A stretch of 64,000 bases of DNA from Hymenobacter arizonensis. GTDB taxonomy: Bacteria; Bacteroidota; Bacteroidia; Cytophagales; Hymenobacteraceae. The stretch lies in NCBI RefSeq assembly GCF_900115775.1, contig NZ_FOXS01000001.1, forward strand, positions 1,116,001-1,180,000, in the 5' to 3' direction. The translations under genes and the position numbers were made by a program. Of this stretch, positions 1 through 8,165 are shown in pieces. Positions within the stretch are counted from its first letter, which is position 1. The number at the start of each line of letters is the position of its first letter. The notes beneath the pieces were generated by a model. That model saw only the letters and a list, made by a program, of their open reading frames with translations, was not told where the DNA came from and did no database searches.

Positions 1-168
1 CCAGCCGAGGGAACGGGGCTGGTGAAGCTGTATCAGACCGGAGCGTTGTTTGTCGAAATCCATTTTAAAAACCCTTCCGATTTCGAAATCCTGCGCGCTT
101 TCCACGACCCCGTGCATTTGCAGCCCTACCTGGACCAGATTGACCTCAACGGCCTGCTTCGCCCATAA
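1..168 (+). CDS. C-terminal end of an unrecognised protein (cut by window edge)
   Basis: Frame 1 is open from the first base to a TAA at 166-168, giving 55 residues that end in NGLLRP. The composition is that of a normal soluble protein (hydrophobic strands followed by a DPVHLQPYL-type stretch). The start and most of the protein lie outside the window, so no family can be named. A lipoprotein gene follows after 52 bases on the same strand. Confidence 0.6.
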   Translation, partial: PAEGTGLVKLYQTGALFVEIHFKNPSDFEILRAFHDPVHLQPYLDQIDLNGLLRP

Positions 169-220
169 GTAAACCGTCGGCGCACCTCTGCACCACCACC
201 ATCCGCTTACAAGCCGGTTT

Positions 221-1042
221 ATGCAGCTGTACGCACTTTTATTTGCCCTGAGCTTATGGCTGAGTGCCTGCACCGCGGCACGGCCGGAAAGCACCGCGCC
301 TCCGGCCGCTGGCCCCAGCAGCGGACCGCACGTCCCGGAAACTACCGAGCCCCCAAATCCCTGGGACGCGCTGCGCCTCCGCGGCGTTGAGTTCGTAGCG
401 ATGGGCAGCGAGCCGTTCTGGTCGCTGGAACTAACCAATCAAGAGGCCCTGCGTTTTCGCACCGTGGCCAGCGGCGACTCCCTGGTAGTGCCCCTCCCCA
501 CCGCCAGCCAGGCCCAAGACGCCAATGTGCTGCGCTACCGCGCCCTCACCCCCGCCGGTGAGCTGACCGTGACCATCGCGCAGCGCCCCTGCCCGAATGC
601 CATGTCGGGTGAGGTGCTGCCCTACACCGTCACGGTGCAGGCCCGGACAGCCGCCGAGCCGGCCAGCCGCGAATTTGCCGGCTGCGGCCGCTACCTCGGC
701 GACTACCGCCTGCACGACCTCTGGGCCCTGGAATTCATTGACGGGCAAGCCGTGACCGCCGCGCAGTTTGCCCAGCGCAAGCCGTACCTGGAGCTGAACC
801 TGACCCGCGAGGAAGTCCTGGGGTTCAGCGGCTGCAACGATTTCAGCGGCTCGCTCTCGCCGGAGCGGGCCGGCCTGCGGTTCGGCACCATGCGTGGCAC
901 CATGCTTGCCTGTCCGGCCCTGGCCTTCGAGCAAAAGTTTCGGGCCGCCCTCTCCGGCCAGGCCTTCACCTACCGGCTCGAAAACCGCCGCCTGACGCTG
1001 GAAAACCGGGTTAACACGCTTGTTTTTAGAAAATTTGATTAA
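221..1042 (+). CDS. Lipoprotein with COG3650-like and META (HslJ-like) domains
   Basis: Predicted envelope lipoprotein of 273 residues. The signal peptide ends in a lipobox with Cys17 (LSAC), followed by a Pro/Ser-rich linker. Residues about 54-155 resemble the COG3650 domain (motif MGSEPFWSLE), and residues about 163-270 are a META domain (LWALEFIDGQ, GFSGCNDFSG, late FRKFD). META proteins such as E. coli HslJ are linked to heat and antibiotic stress, but their biochemical role is unknown. A second META lipoprotein follows at 1272, separated by a repeat element. The ATG at 221 fits the signal peptide exactly. Family is fairly sure, function is not. Confidence 0.85.
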   Translation: MQLYALLFALSLWLSACTAARPESTAPPAAGPSSGPHVPETTEPPNPWDALRLRGVEFVAMGSEPFWSLELTNQEALRFRTVASGDSLVVPLPTASQAQDANVLRYRALTPAGELTVTIAQRPCPNAMSGEVLPYTVTVQARTAAEPASREFAGCGRYLGDYRLHDLWALEFIDGQAVTAAQFAQRKPYLELNLTREEVLGFSGCNDFSGSLSPERAGLRFGTMRGTMLACPALAFEQKFRAALSGQAFTYRLENRRLTLENRVNTLVFRKFD

Positions 1043-1051
1043 TGCGCTGAC

Positions 1052-1215
1052 TTATACTCATCGCGCAGTGGCATGCGAAAATCTACTATCGGAGGTAGCG
1101 ACGCAACAGGTTGCGTCTCGTCGTTGAACGGCTGTTGAACGACTTGACTGGAACAACTCAACGGCGCGGAGCCGGAGACGCAAAATGTTGCGTCTCTACC
1201 CCGTTCTCGCAAACC
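1052..1215 (-). repeat. Dispersed MITE-like repeat, family A, copy 1
   Basis: About 164 bp. Its reverse complement runs from TTTGCGAGAACGGGGTAGAG through GAGACGCAA...TTGCGTCTC stems to CGCGATGAGTATAA. The same order of blocks recurs at 2073-2185 and 13484-13636. It contains several short inverted repeats (GAGACGCAA/TTGCGTCTC, GTTGAACG/CGTTCAAC) and has no coding capacity of its own. Confidence 0.85.
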
Positions 1216-1271
1216 AATCCCTGACCAGTTTATCATACCTCAACCCATCAAGCCTTAACCTTCTTTCCCTC

Positions 1272-1769
1272 ATGCTGACCAAAATCCTTCTACTGAACAC
1301 CGCGCTGCTGGCCGCAGCCTGCCAGGCCACCAACCCCACCGCAAATTCGGCGGCTCAGCCGAGCGCCGACCCGGCTTCTCCCGCAGCGGAGCCGCCGGGC
1401 GGGGGCAGCGAGAAGCTGTTTGCGCACCGCTGGGCCTTGACGGAGGCCGCAGGCCAGCCTGTCGCGCCCACCGGCGACGCCAGCGAAGCGCACCTGCTTT
1501 TCTTCCCGCCGAGCCGCGTAACCGGTTCCACGGGCTGCAACCGCCTCACCGGCTCCTTCGAGCTGACGGGCGGCGGCCAGGTAAAATTTTCGCCCCTGGG
1601 TACCACCCGCATGATGTGCCCCGAGCCGGCCGCCGCTGGCGAAACCCGCTTTGTGCAGGCCATGGCCACGGTGAAGTCCTACTACGTGACCGATGAGGCC
1701 CTGGAGCTGCGCGACGGCACCACCGTTGTGGCCCGCTTCCGCGCCACCCCGGCAAGTCCAGAAAAATAA
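1272..1769 (+). CDS. META domain lipoprotein
   Basis: 165-residue predicted lipoprotein. The ATG at 1272 gives a clean signal peptide with lipobox Cys17 (LLAAAC). Starts further upstream would read through the family A repeat and are unlikely. After an Ala/Pro linker comes one META domain: a HRWALTEAAG strand, the STGCNRLTGSFE motif, and TTRMMCPEP, which is typical of META proteins. It is a paralogue of the C-terminal half of the gene at 221-1042. Likely an outer-membrane or periplasm-facing stress protein; substrate unknown. Confidence 0.85.
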   Translation: MLTKILLLNTALLAAACQATNPTANSAAQPSADPASPAAEPPGGGSEKLFAHRWALTEAAGQPVAPTGDASEAHLLFFPPSRVTGSTGCNRLTGSFELTGGGQVKFSPLGTTRMMCPEPAAAGETRFVQAMATVKSYYVTDEALELRDGTTVVARFRATPASPEK

Positions 1770-2072
1770 CCCGGCCGGGCAAAAGTAGCCCCAACTGCCA
1801 CCTGACCATTACCGAAACAGGATGAAGACAACTTGAAGCGCCCTGCACTCAGCAACCTTAACTGTTGATTTTGAGCAGCATGGTTTTGCGGGCGCCCCTG
1901 TGGCCTCGCACGTTGCGCCAGCGCAAGCTGTGGTGATAAATGAGCCCCCTGAACACCGGCTCGGCGGTGCCCTGGCGGTTCCGGCTTTTCCATTGCCCCG
2001 CGCCGGGGCGCTGAGGCTCCCACCCTCGGCGGCCCGTGGCGTAGTAGATGGTTTTGGTGAGTTGTTATACTA
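1770..2072. other. Non-coding gap with possible eroded coding remnant on the minus strand
   Basis: About 300 bases without a credible gene. On the minus strand, two adjacent frames read protein-like (one contains IYYATGRRGWEP, the next ends LIYHHSLRW...KTMLLKINS and a TAA near 1860), as if one short gene had suffered a frameshift. I do not recognise the family. It could equally be chance in GC-rich DNA. Confidence 0.3.
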
Positions 2073-2185
2073 GGTTTGCGAGAACAGGGTAGAGACGCAA
2101 CATCTTGCGTCTCCGGGACCGCGCCGTTGAGTTGTCCCATTCACGTCGTTCAACGACGAGACGCAACATTTCGCGATGAGTATAA
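2073..2185 (+). repeat. Dispersed MITE-like repeat, family A, copy 2 (internally deleted)
   Basis: Starts GGTTTGCGAGAACAGGG and ends CGCGATGAGTATAA, as the other two copies do. It lacks the roughly 40 bp block between the last GAGACGCAA and the 3' end that copy 3 retains. Its last bases contain the ATG at 2176, an alternative start for the downstream reductase gene. Confidence 0.85.
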
Positions 2186-2196
2186 GAGTAAAAACA

Positions 2197-3144
2197 ATGA
2201 TAGAAGCTACTGACATAGCCGTCGTAGGACTAGGCGGTGTAGGCGGGTATTTTGGCTTCAAGCTAGCGCAGCACTACGCCAACAACCCGGCTGCCAGGGT
2301 CACCTTCGTGGCCCGGGGCGCCACCTATGCCACCGTGCAAGCCGAAGGCCTGACCTTGCTCTCGGCCGAGCATGCCCAGAGCAAGGTCAGGCCAGCCACG
2401 CTCCTGGACAGCGTCTCGGCGCTTGGCGAAGCCGACCTGCTGCTTATCTGCGTGAAGGAATACGACTTAGAGGCGGTGTGCCGGGAGCTGCAGCCCCGGC
2501 TTGCTGCCGGCGCGGTCCTGCTGCCCCTGATGAACGGGGTGGACATTTACGACCGCATCCGCCGGATTATTCCCCAGGCCATCATCTTGCCGGCCTGTGT
2601 GTACGTGGCCTCCCACATCAAGGAAAAGGCCGTGGTGGAGCACAAAGGCAACCCGGGCAAAATCATCGCCGGGCAAGACCCTCAGCACCCCGATTTTGAC
2701 CCACGCCCTGTGGTTTCGCTGCTGGCCGAAGCCGGAATTAACATTGAATACCAACCAGATGCCTTTCCGGCCATCTGGACCAAGTTCTTCTTCATCGCCA
2801 GCTTCGGTCTGGTGTCCGCTCGGTACAACAAGCCCATTGGGCAGGTGCTCGAAGAGCCGGAGCTACGCGAGCGAGCCCGGCGCCTGATGCTGGAAATAGC
2901 GGCCATTGCCCGCGCCAAAAACATCGCGCTGCCGGCCGAAATCGTCGACCAAACCTTTCAAAAAGCCGCCACCTTTCCCTACCACACCCCCACGTCGCTG
3001 CAGCTAGATGTTCAGTCCGGCAAGCCCCAGACCGAGCTGGAGCTGTTTGCCGGCGCCCTTCTGGCTTACGGAGCCGACTTGGGCCTTCCCGTAGTGGAAA
3101 CCCATCGCATCTACACCGAAATCAAAGCCCTAATCCCTGCCTAA
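2197..3144 (+). CDS. panE: 2-dehydropantoate 2-reductase family protein (PanE/ApbA)
   Basis: NADPH-dependent ketopantoate reductase family, the step that makes pantoate for coenzyme A. The N-terminal Rossmann motif VGLGGVGGYFG is present, followed by LLICVKEYD and the PLMNGVDIYD segment typical of the family. The C-terminal helical domain contains KFFFIASFG and ends near residue 315 (usual family length about 300). I chose the ATG at 2197; the in-frame ATG at 2176 lies inside a repeat element. It stands alone, with no other pantothenate genes nearby. Paralogues of this family can reduce other 2-keto acids, so the substrate is inferred. Confidence 0.82.
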   Translation: MIEATDIAVVGLGGVGGYFGFKLAQHYANNPAARVTFVARGATYATVQAEGLTLLSAEHAQSKVRPATLLDSVSALGEADLLLICVKEYDLEAVCRELQPRLAAGAVLLPLMNGVDIYDRIRRIIPQAIILPACVYVASHIKEKAVVEHKGNPGKIIAGQDPQHPDFDPRPVVSLLAEAGINIEYQPDAFPAIWTKFFFIASFGLVSARYNKPIGQVLEEPELRERARRLMLEIAAIARAKNIALPAEIVDQTFQKAATFPYHTPTSLQLDVQSGKPQTELELFAGALLAYGADLGLPVVETHRIYTEIKALIPA

Positions 3145-3156
3145 ACCCACCGCGCA

Positions 3157-4110
3157 TTATTCACCCAGACTGGTGGCCAGCCAGGCAAATAGCTCGCGGT
3201 AGGCTTGCTCCCGCGCTGGCTGGCGCGAGAGCATCAGGTCGTGCATGCCGCCGGCGATGGCCCGAACGGTGACGTGCGTTCCCAAACCGGGAGCCAGCAT
3301 TTGCATGTCGCGCACGTTGAGCACGCCATCGGCCTGGAAGTACTCTTCGCTCCAGCCCCGGGCCTGCACCGTGCGGTCGGCGTGCAGCACCAGCACGGGA
3401 ATTTGCAGGCCCAGGCCGCGCCGGATGCGCCGGTGGCCTTCGGCAATGGCCCCGAGCCAGCCCACGTTCACGGGGAACACTTCCACGGGCTTCCAGGGCA
3501 GGTGGTAGTCCCACTCGCCGCGGTGCTGCCGGTGCAGGCTTTCGCCGTAGGTGGTGAGGCGGGTGCCCGGAATGACTACGTCGGGGGCAAAGCGGCCCAT
3601 GGCAGCCAGCGACATGGCCAGATGCCGGACCCCGCGGGGCAAGTGCATGGCCAGGAACGGGCTGTTGAGGAACAGCGCCGACACGGCGGCCCGGCCTTGG
3701 CCCTCGCGGGCATAAAGCGCCGTGACCAGCCCGCCGGTGGAGTGGCCACTCAGCAGCACCGCGCGGTAGCCTTCGGCCCGCACCACGGCCAGGGCTGCGT
3801 CCAGGTCGGCGAAGTACTCGCGCAGGTCGCGCACGTTGTTGGGGCGCTGGTGCGGCTGCCAGGAGCGGCCGTACTTGCGCAGGTCAAGGGCGTAAAAATG
3901 GTAGCCGTGCTCGTGGTAGCGCTCGGCCATTTCGCGCTGAAAGAAGTAGTCGTTGAACCCGTGCACGTACAGCACGGCCCGGGAAGCCGGGCGGGTGGGC
4001 CGCCGCCGCACCAGCGTGCTGTGCACCGGCCCTTCGTAGTCGGGTAGCTGCGGCAGAACTTGCTGCTCAAAATCGGGGCCGAGAATATCGGGTTGGTAGG
4101 AAGAAGTCAT
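3157..4110 (-). CDS. Alpha/beta hydrolase, lysophospholipase/S33 type
   Basis: 317 residues with the serine hydrolase fold. It shows an oxyanion motif (LYVHGFNDY), the nucleophile elbow GHSTGG, and a late GGMHD segment that supplies the probable catalytic His. The YALDLRKYGRS stretch is typical of monoacylglycerol lipase/lysophospholipase-like proteins (Hydrolase_4). There is no signal peptide, so it is probably cytoplasmic. Its stop lies 12 bases from that of panE in convergent orientation. The substrate is probably a lipid ester, but this is an inference. Confidence 0.82.
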   Translation of the reverse strand: MTSSYQPDILGPDFEQQVLPQLPDYEGPVHSTLVRRRPTRPASRAVLYVHGFNDYFFQREMAERYHEHGYHFYALDLRKYGRSWQPHQRPNNVRDLREYFADLDAALAVVRAEGYRAVLLSGHSTGGLVTALYAREGQGRAAVSALFLNSPFLAMHLPRGVRHLAMSLAAMGRFAPDVVIPGTRLTTYGESLHRQHRGEWDYHLPWKPVEVFPVNVGWLGAIAEGHRRIRRGLGLQIPVLVLHADRTVQARGWSEEYFQADGVLNVRDMQMLAPGLGTHVTVRAIAGGMHDLMLSRQPAREQAYRELFAWLATSLGE

Positions 4111-4235
4111 AACTCGGGTAAGAATCCGTATTAAACGGAGAAGGCCAAACCTTGGCTTTTCGTTTCCGCCAAAGCGCTGTTTGGGGCCTGCTCCGCTGCG
4201 TTCGCCTTTTTGTCGGCTCCCGCCGTAGAAGCGCT

Positions 4236-4679
4236 ATGAGCCAAGAAACCTCTCTGCAGCGATTCATCGACGCCCAGGCCACCTCCTACCCGGTGGCCTT
4301 AGCCGAAATTCAACGGGGCCGCAAGCAAAGCCACTGGATGTGGTACATCTTCCCGCAGCTCCGAGGGCTGGGCGTCAGCTCCACGGCCCAGCACTACGGC
4401 ATTGAGGGCCAGCCAGAAGCTCAGGCCTACGCCCAGCACCCCGTGTTGGGGCCCCGGCTGGTTAGCATCAGCGAGGCGCTGCTGGCGCTGGCCGATAACA
4501 ACGCCACCCGCATCCTGGGCAGCCCCGACGACATGAAGCTGAAGTCGTGCATGACCTTATTTGCGGCCTTGCCCCAGGCCCATCCGGTCTTCCAACAGGT
4601 TCTCGACAAGTTTTATCAGGGGCGGCCCGATGAGCACACCCAGCGGCTGCTCGGCCCGAGCGCCTCGGGCAATGCTTGA
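4236..4679 (+). CDS. DUF1810 family protein
   Basis: 147 residues from the ATG at 4236. The upstream in-frame extension is basic, low-complexity and not conserved-looking. It carries the DUF1810 hallmarks: early LQRFIDAQ, SHWMWYIFPQLRGLG, HPVLGPRLVSISEALL and DDMKLKSCMTLFA. Family members are small single-domain proteins of unknown function, sometimes named calpastatin-like without experimental support. It is followed 45 bases later by a GNAT gene on the same strand. Confidence 0.85.
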   Translation: MSQETSLQRFIDAQATSYPVALAEIQRGRKQSHWMWYIFPQLRGLGVSSTAQHYGIEGQPEAQAYAQHPVLGPRLVSISEALLALADNNATRILGSPDDMKLKSCMTLFAALPQAHPVFQQVLDKFYQGRPDEHTQRLLGPSASGNA

Positions 4680-4697
4680 TGCACTGGGAGCGCACTG

Positions 4698-4705
4698 CAT
4701 CTTTG
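4698..4705 (+). promoter_or_regulatory. Possible -7 promoter element for the GNAT gene
   Basis: CATCTTTG, one base from the Bacteroidota TAnnTTTG consensus, lies 19 bases before the ATG at 4725. No clear TTG at -33 was seen, so support is moderate to weak. Confidence 0.35.
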
Positions 4706-4724
4706 CAAAAACCTCCCCTGCCCT

Positions 4725-5273
4725 ATGATTACCCTTGTCCCTCTGCTTCCGGAAAACGTGGTTTGCTTCTACCGGTGGTTGCGCGACAAGCAAGTCATCG
4801 AATATTCCATGTCTGTTTTCGCCACCCTCCGCACCGAGGAGGATATTGACCACTGGTATGCCGCTACGCTGCAGGACAAAAAGAGCATCAACCTGGGCAT
4901 TTACCTGCAAGAAACCAACGAGTTGATTGGCTACGCCGGCATATCCAGCCTTTCGCAGGTCAACCAATCGGGAGAATATTTTATTCTGCTTGGCGAGAAA
5001 GCCTACTGGGGCCGGGGCATCGGCACCGAAGTCACGCGGCAGGTTTTGGCGCTGGGCTTTGCGGTGCACGGCCTCAACAGAATCATGCTCACGGTGTCGG
5101 AGCCCAACGTGGGCGGGCTGAAGGCTTATGCGAAGGCGGGGTTTGTGGTGGAAGGCCGCTTGCGGAAAGCTTGCTTCCGGAATAAGGAGTTTCACGATAA
5201 AATTCTCATGTCGGTTCTGCAGTCTGAATGGCAAAGCCAGCTGGCCGCAGCAGGCCTGACGGTGCCGGGCTAA
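4725..5273 (+). CDS. GNAT N-acetyltransferase (RimJ/RimL type)
   Basis: 182 residues with the GNAT acetyl-CoA fold. It shows an N-terminal ITLVPLLPENV strand, the RTEEDIDHWYA helix, and the acetyl-CoA loop region around EKAYWGRGIGTEVTRQVL. The late ANVGGLKAYAKAGF-like segment (here PNVGGLKAYAKAGF) and EGRLRKACF are typical of RimJ/RimL relatives. Target could be a protein N-terminus, a small amine or an antibiotic; the sequence does not decide. Cytoplasmic. Confidence 0.85.
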   Translation: MITLVPLLPENVVCFYRWLRDKQVIEYSMSVFATLRTEEDIDHWYAATLQDKKSINLGIYLQETNELIGYAGISSLSQVNQSGEYFILLGEKAYWGRGIGTEVTRQVLALGFAVHGLNRIMLTVSEPNVGGLKAYAKAGFVVEGRLRKACFRNKEFHDKILMSVLQSEWQSQLAAAGLTVPG

Positions 5274-5403
5274 GCATATTAATTCTGTGCCCTTGCGCTT
5301 TGCTAGCTGATATGAGGCCGCGGCGCGCTCTTTTGCTGCCTTGGCAACCCTCTTTTACTCCTTTCCTCGGGTGAATCTGGCAGCGGCCAATGCCAGACAA
5401 CGC

Positions 5404-5446
5404 AATTATTATAAAATAAATACGATATTTACTTTTTATAATAATT
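5404..5446. promoter_or_regulatory. AT-rich 43-bp near-perfect palindrome
   Basis: AATTATTATAAAA-TAAATA-CGA-TATTTA-C-TTTTTATAATAATT reads almost identically on both strands. It lies between the GNAT gene and a lipoprotein gene, in DNA much richer in A/T than its surroundings. It could be a terminator for the GNAT transcript or a protein-binding site; no T-run follows outside the stem. Confidence 0.5.
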
Positions 5447-5523
5447 CAGCACATGCTACTCAGCCTTTTGTTAGGCTCATCCGTAGCAGTGCTGTTCACC
5501 TTAGTTTAATCTTATCCCTGACC

Positions 5524-6000
5524 ATGCGCTACGCCTACCTTTTACCACTAGCCCTGCTGATGAGCTGCGCTGCAACCGAACAGCCCGCTTCCGAAACACC
5601 TGGCACTTCATCACCCATTTCATCGTCCTCGAAAGTGGACCGGGCGTTCGACGTGCCCGCGCTGCTGGGCATGAATGCCGACCAAATAGCCCGGCCCCTC
5701 ACCGGCCAAACAATCCGGCCCGACCACGACCGCACCCCGCGTGAATCGTCCATGGGTGGTACCGAAGCCCTTTACACCTACTGGCGCGACACGACGGCCC
5801 TGGTGGTCAGCTACGACCCAGCCACGCTGCATGTAAACAGCTATTTCATCAAAACCAAGCACGCTCTCACGCCCGACTACACCACCCTGCTCCAGCTGGC
5901 CAACGTCAGCAAATACGACAAGCGTTGGAACATCGAGCCCATCGCCTCCGTGAACAACCCGCAGATGTACACGGGCGTGAAGCTGGTGCCCAAACAGTAG
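5524..6000 (+). CDS. Small lipoprotein of unknown function
   Basis: 158 residues from the ATG at 5524, with a signal peptide ending in lipobox Cys16 (LLMSC) and a Ser/Pro/Thr-rich linker. The mature part begins with a segment like FDVPALLGMNADQI, seen in several Bacteroidota lipoproteins of unknown role. Upstream in-frame codons run through the AT palindrome and lack a signal peptide. No domain is recognised. Confidence 0.7.
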   Translation: MRYAYLLPLALLMSCAATEQPASETPGTSSPISSSSKVDRAFDVPALLGMNADQIARPLTGQTIRPDHDRTPRESSMGGTEALYTYWRDTTALVVSYDPATLHVNSYFIKTKHALTPDYTTLLQLANVSKYDKRWNIEPIASVNNPQMYTGVKLVPKQ

Positions 6001-6078
6001 GCAGCGGCGCCAGAAGCAGGGCCACTGAAGTATCGGACGAAGACCCAAATACCTCAGGGAACGACCGTGCTAATTCGG

Positions 6079-7152
6079 CTAATGCATCGCATAAAAGGCC
6101 TTGCGTACCTGGCGCAGCAGCTGTTCAGCATGCTCCTTATCAGGTGCTTCCCGCAACCCCGACCCGGCAAACGCCGCCTCCACGCGCTCCACCAGCTGCT
6201 CGGCTTCGGCCACTAGCTCGTCGTACTCAAACTCGCCCCGCCGAATTTGCAGCAGAAATTCCCGATTGGGGCGCCGCACGTTGAGTTCGCCGGTGGCGGC
6301 AATTTCTTCGGCCATTTGCAGCAGCCGAAAGACGTGCAGCATGTTTTTGGCGTCGTAGTTTTTGCCGTGCTGCACGGTGTTTTCGTAACGCTCGGTGTTG
6401 CGTTTAGCCACCCATTCCCAGTACTCCCGAAACACGCGGCAGTAGGTGCTGTAGCCGTTGCGGTTGAACGACAGATATGCCACCGGCTCCTCCCCTTTCG
6501 GCACGGCCGATAACAGAACATCCTGCGAGGTTTCGGGGTCGCGCACGAGGCCGCGGTAGCCGTGCTGCCGGCCGGGGGTCGCATCGACAAAAAGGGCGTA
6601 CAAGTCGGTCAGGTGGGGCACGTTGGCCAGGCCGCACTGGGAGGCTTCCAGCCCTTTGCGCGCTAGCCACGCCGCCACTGGCTGTGCCCCGGCACCGGCC
6701 GTGACGTAGCAGAAATCCAGCACCGACTTGCGGGCCGGCGGCTCGGGGTGGTTGATTTTCTTGTTCAGGCCTTTGGCTTTGCGAATTTGGGCTACGGCGT
6801 ATTCAGCGAAGCTTTGGCGGCAGAGTTTCGAAAGGAAATCTGTAGCTTGGAATTGGTCGAAAAGCGGGTGTTTGTAGACGATGCAGTCGGCCGGAGTACC
6901 GAGCAATTCCAGCACCGTAGGGTTGTTTTTCAGCAAAAGCTCCACGAAGCGGCGCAGCTCGTAGAACACTTCGTCGTTGGTTTCGTTGGCCACCTGCGGC
7001 ACGTAGTCGAGCCCGTAAAACTGGTCTTCGGGCAGGATGAAAACGCCTTTCAAATCGGTATCGGAATGCGGCAGGTTGGTGCCGTAGGCGCGGCTGCCGC
7101 TCACGGCTTCGAAGAGAATAAGGCCGTGGCGGCGCAGGTCGGCAATGGTCAT
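6079..7152 (-). CDS. RlaP-type nucleotidyltransferase (PF10127, DNA polymerase beta fold)
   Basis: 357 residues. The nucleotidyltransferase signature is complete: Gly19-Ser20 (SGSRAYGTNLPHS) followed by the metal-binding Asp31 and Asp33 (SDTDLKG). A helical C-terminal part follows, with KAKGLNKKINHPEP and QHGKNYDAKNMLHVFRL, both typical of the YcgL/RlaP family (RNA ligase-associated Pol-beta). The family is linked by genome context to bacterial RNA repair; its exact reaction is not settled. A paralogue lies directly upstream (7225-7980) with a palindromic repeat filling the gap. Pnkp and Hen1 genes lie 6-12 kb away, which fits an RNA-repair role, as an inference. Confidence 0.82.
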   Translation of the reverse strand: MTIADLRRHGLILFEAVSGSRAYGTNLPHSDTDLKGVFILPEDQFYGLDYVPQVANETNDEVFYELRRFVELLLKNNPTVLELLGTPADCIVYKHPLFDQFQATDFLSKLCRQSFAEYAVAQIRKAKGLNKKINHPEPPARKSVLDFCYVTAGAGAQPVAAWLARKGLEASQCGLANVPHLTDLYALFVDATPGRQHGYRGLVRDPETSQDVLLSAVPKGEEPVAYLSFNRNGYSTYCRVFREYWEWVAKRNTERYENTVQHGKNYDAKNMLHVFRLLQMAEEIAATGELNVRRPNREFLLQIRRGEFEYDELVAEAEQLVERVEAAFAGSGLREAPDKEHAEQLLRQVRKAFYAMH

Positions 7153-7158
7153 GCGCGA

Positions 7159-7230
7159 AAGTAGCGCGGACTTTTAGTCCGCGGCTGATACTTCCCTGGC
7201 TCACTCGCGGACTAAAAGTCCGCGCTACTT
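7159..7230. repeat. Palindromic repeat, family B, copy 1
   Basis: Two arms, AAGTAGCGCGGACTTTTAGT... and its exact reverse complement, around a 22-base loop. It fills the entire gap between the two RlaP-type genes and supplies the final Lys codon and TAG stop of the upstream one (stop at 7225-7227). Other copies lie at 30818-30889 and 31751-31843. Confidence 0.9.
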
Positions 7231-7980
7231 AAGCAGCTCCCGAAACAGCTCGTTCAACTCTTCGCCAATGGCTGCGCCCCGGGCCACCGGCACACTTTCT
7301 CGTGCTGCCTGCCCCGCTGCAAATTCCTCCTGCAGAAACGCTGCCAGCGCTGCTGGCTTTGCTACCACCGTTTTCTCATCGGCCGTGGCTTTGCGGAGCA
7401 GCAAGCCATCAACTTCCCCGGTCAGCGCCTGGGGCAGCAAAGCCCGCAACGGTTCAAACTCCATAGGTGGCAAGGCGTGGCGCTCCCGAATCCAGCGGGC
7501 CGCCAGGGCCGAGCGCAGGGCGTAAAACAGCCGTTTCAACCGCACCTGTTCTCCCGCTACATCTTCCTCAACTCCGCGCCGGAGCTGGCCTAGGTAGTGG
7601 TGCAGGCCCGCTTTCAGGTTGAAGGCATTGGGTAACAGCGGCGCTAATCGCCGGCGAAAATCAAGGGCTTCGTGGTACACCACCGGCGACTGCAGCCACT
7701 CAAACACGGAGGCGTTGGAGGCGCGGAGCAGGCGCAGGGTTTTGCGCAGCTCCCAGCCGGCCAGGTCCAGCTCGTCGTCAACCGGGAAGTTGAGCGTGTC
7801 GGGGCCTTCATCCAGGGTTAGGTACCAGTCGGCGGGGTGGCAGTATATGAAGCGCACATCGTAATCTGAATCGGGTGATGGGAAACCCCAGGCGCGGCTG
7901 CCCGATTCGCAGGCGTAGAGAATGCGGATTCCGTGGGCCGTTTCTAGCTCAGCGAGAGCCGTTTGAATGCGGGTGAGCAT
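7225..7980 (-). CDS. Second RlaP-type nucleotidyltransferase
   Basis: 251 residues, shorter than the gene downstream of it. The active-site signature is Gly27-Ser28 (ESGSRAWGFPSPD) with acidic metal ligands Asp39 and Asp41 (SDYDVRF). The FIYCHPADWYL and LDLAGWELRKTLRLL segments are family hallmarks. It is the first gene of a probable two-gene operon with 6079-7152. A TACTTTTG -7-like element on the minus strand at 8024-8031 lies about 45 bases before the ATG. Likely substrate is RNA 3' ends, by family association only. The stop codon lies inside a palindromic repeat, so the natural C-terminus may once have been longer. Confidence 0.82.
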   Translation of the reverse strand: MLTRIQTALAELETAHGIRILYACESGSRAWGFPSPDSDYDVRFIYCHPADWYLTLDEGPDTLNFPVDDELDLAGWELRKTLRLLRASNASVFEWLQSPVVYHEALDFRRRLAPLLPNAFNLKAGLHHYLGQLRRGVEEDVAGEQVRLKRLFYALRSALAARWIRERHALPPMEFEPLRALLPQALTGEVDGLLLRKATADEKTVVAKPAALAAFLQEEFAAGQAARESVPVARGAAIGEELNELFRELLK

Positions 7981-8165
7981 AGAGAAAAAAGATTAGCAAG
8001 CGCCGTCACCAGTCGGTGAGCCACAAAAGTAGCGGGAGCCGCCGCGCCGCGTTATTTTCGTAGCTCACTTTCTGGCTTGCGCACCACCACCCGCTTCATC
8101 GCCCCCAATCACCGAGCAGTCCCCTGCCCCGCTCTCGCTCCATTGACACCTCTTCTTTACTCTGC

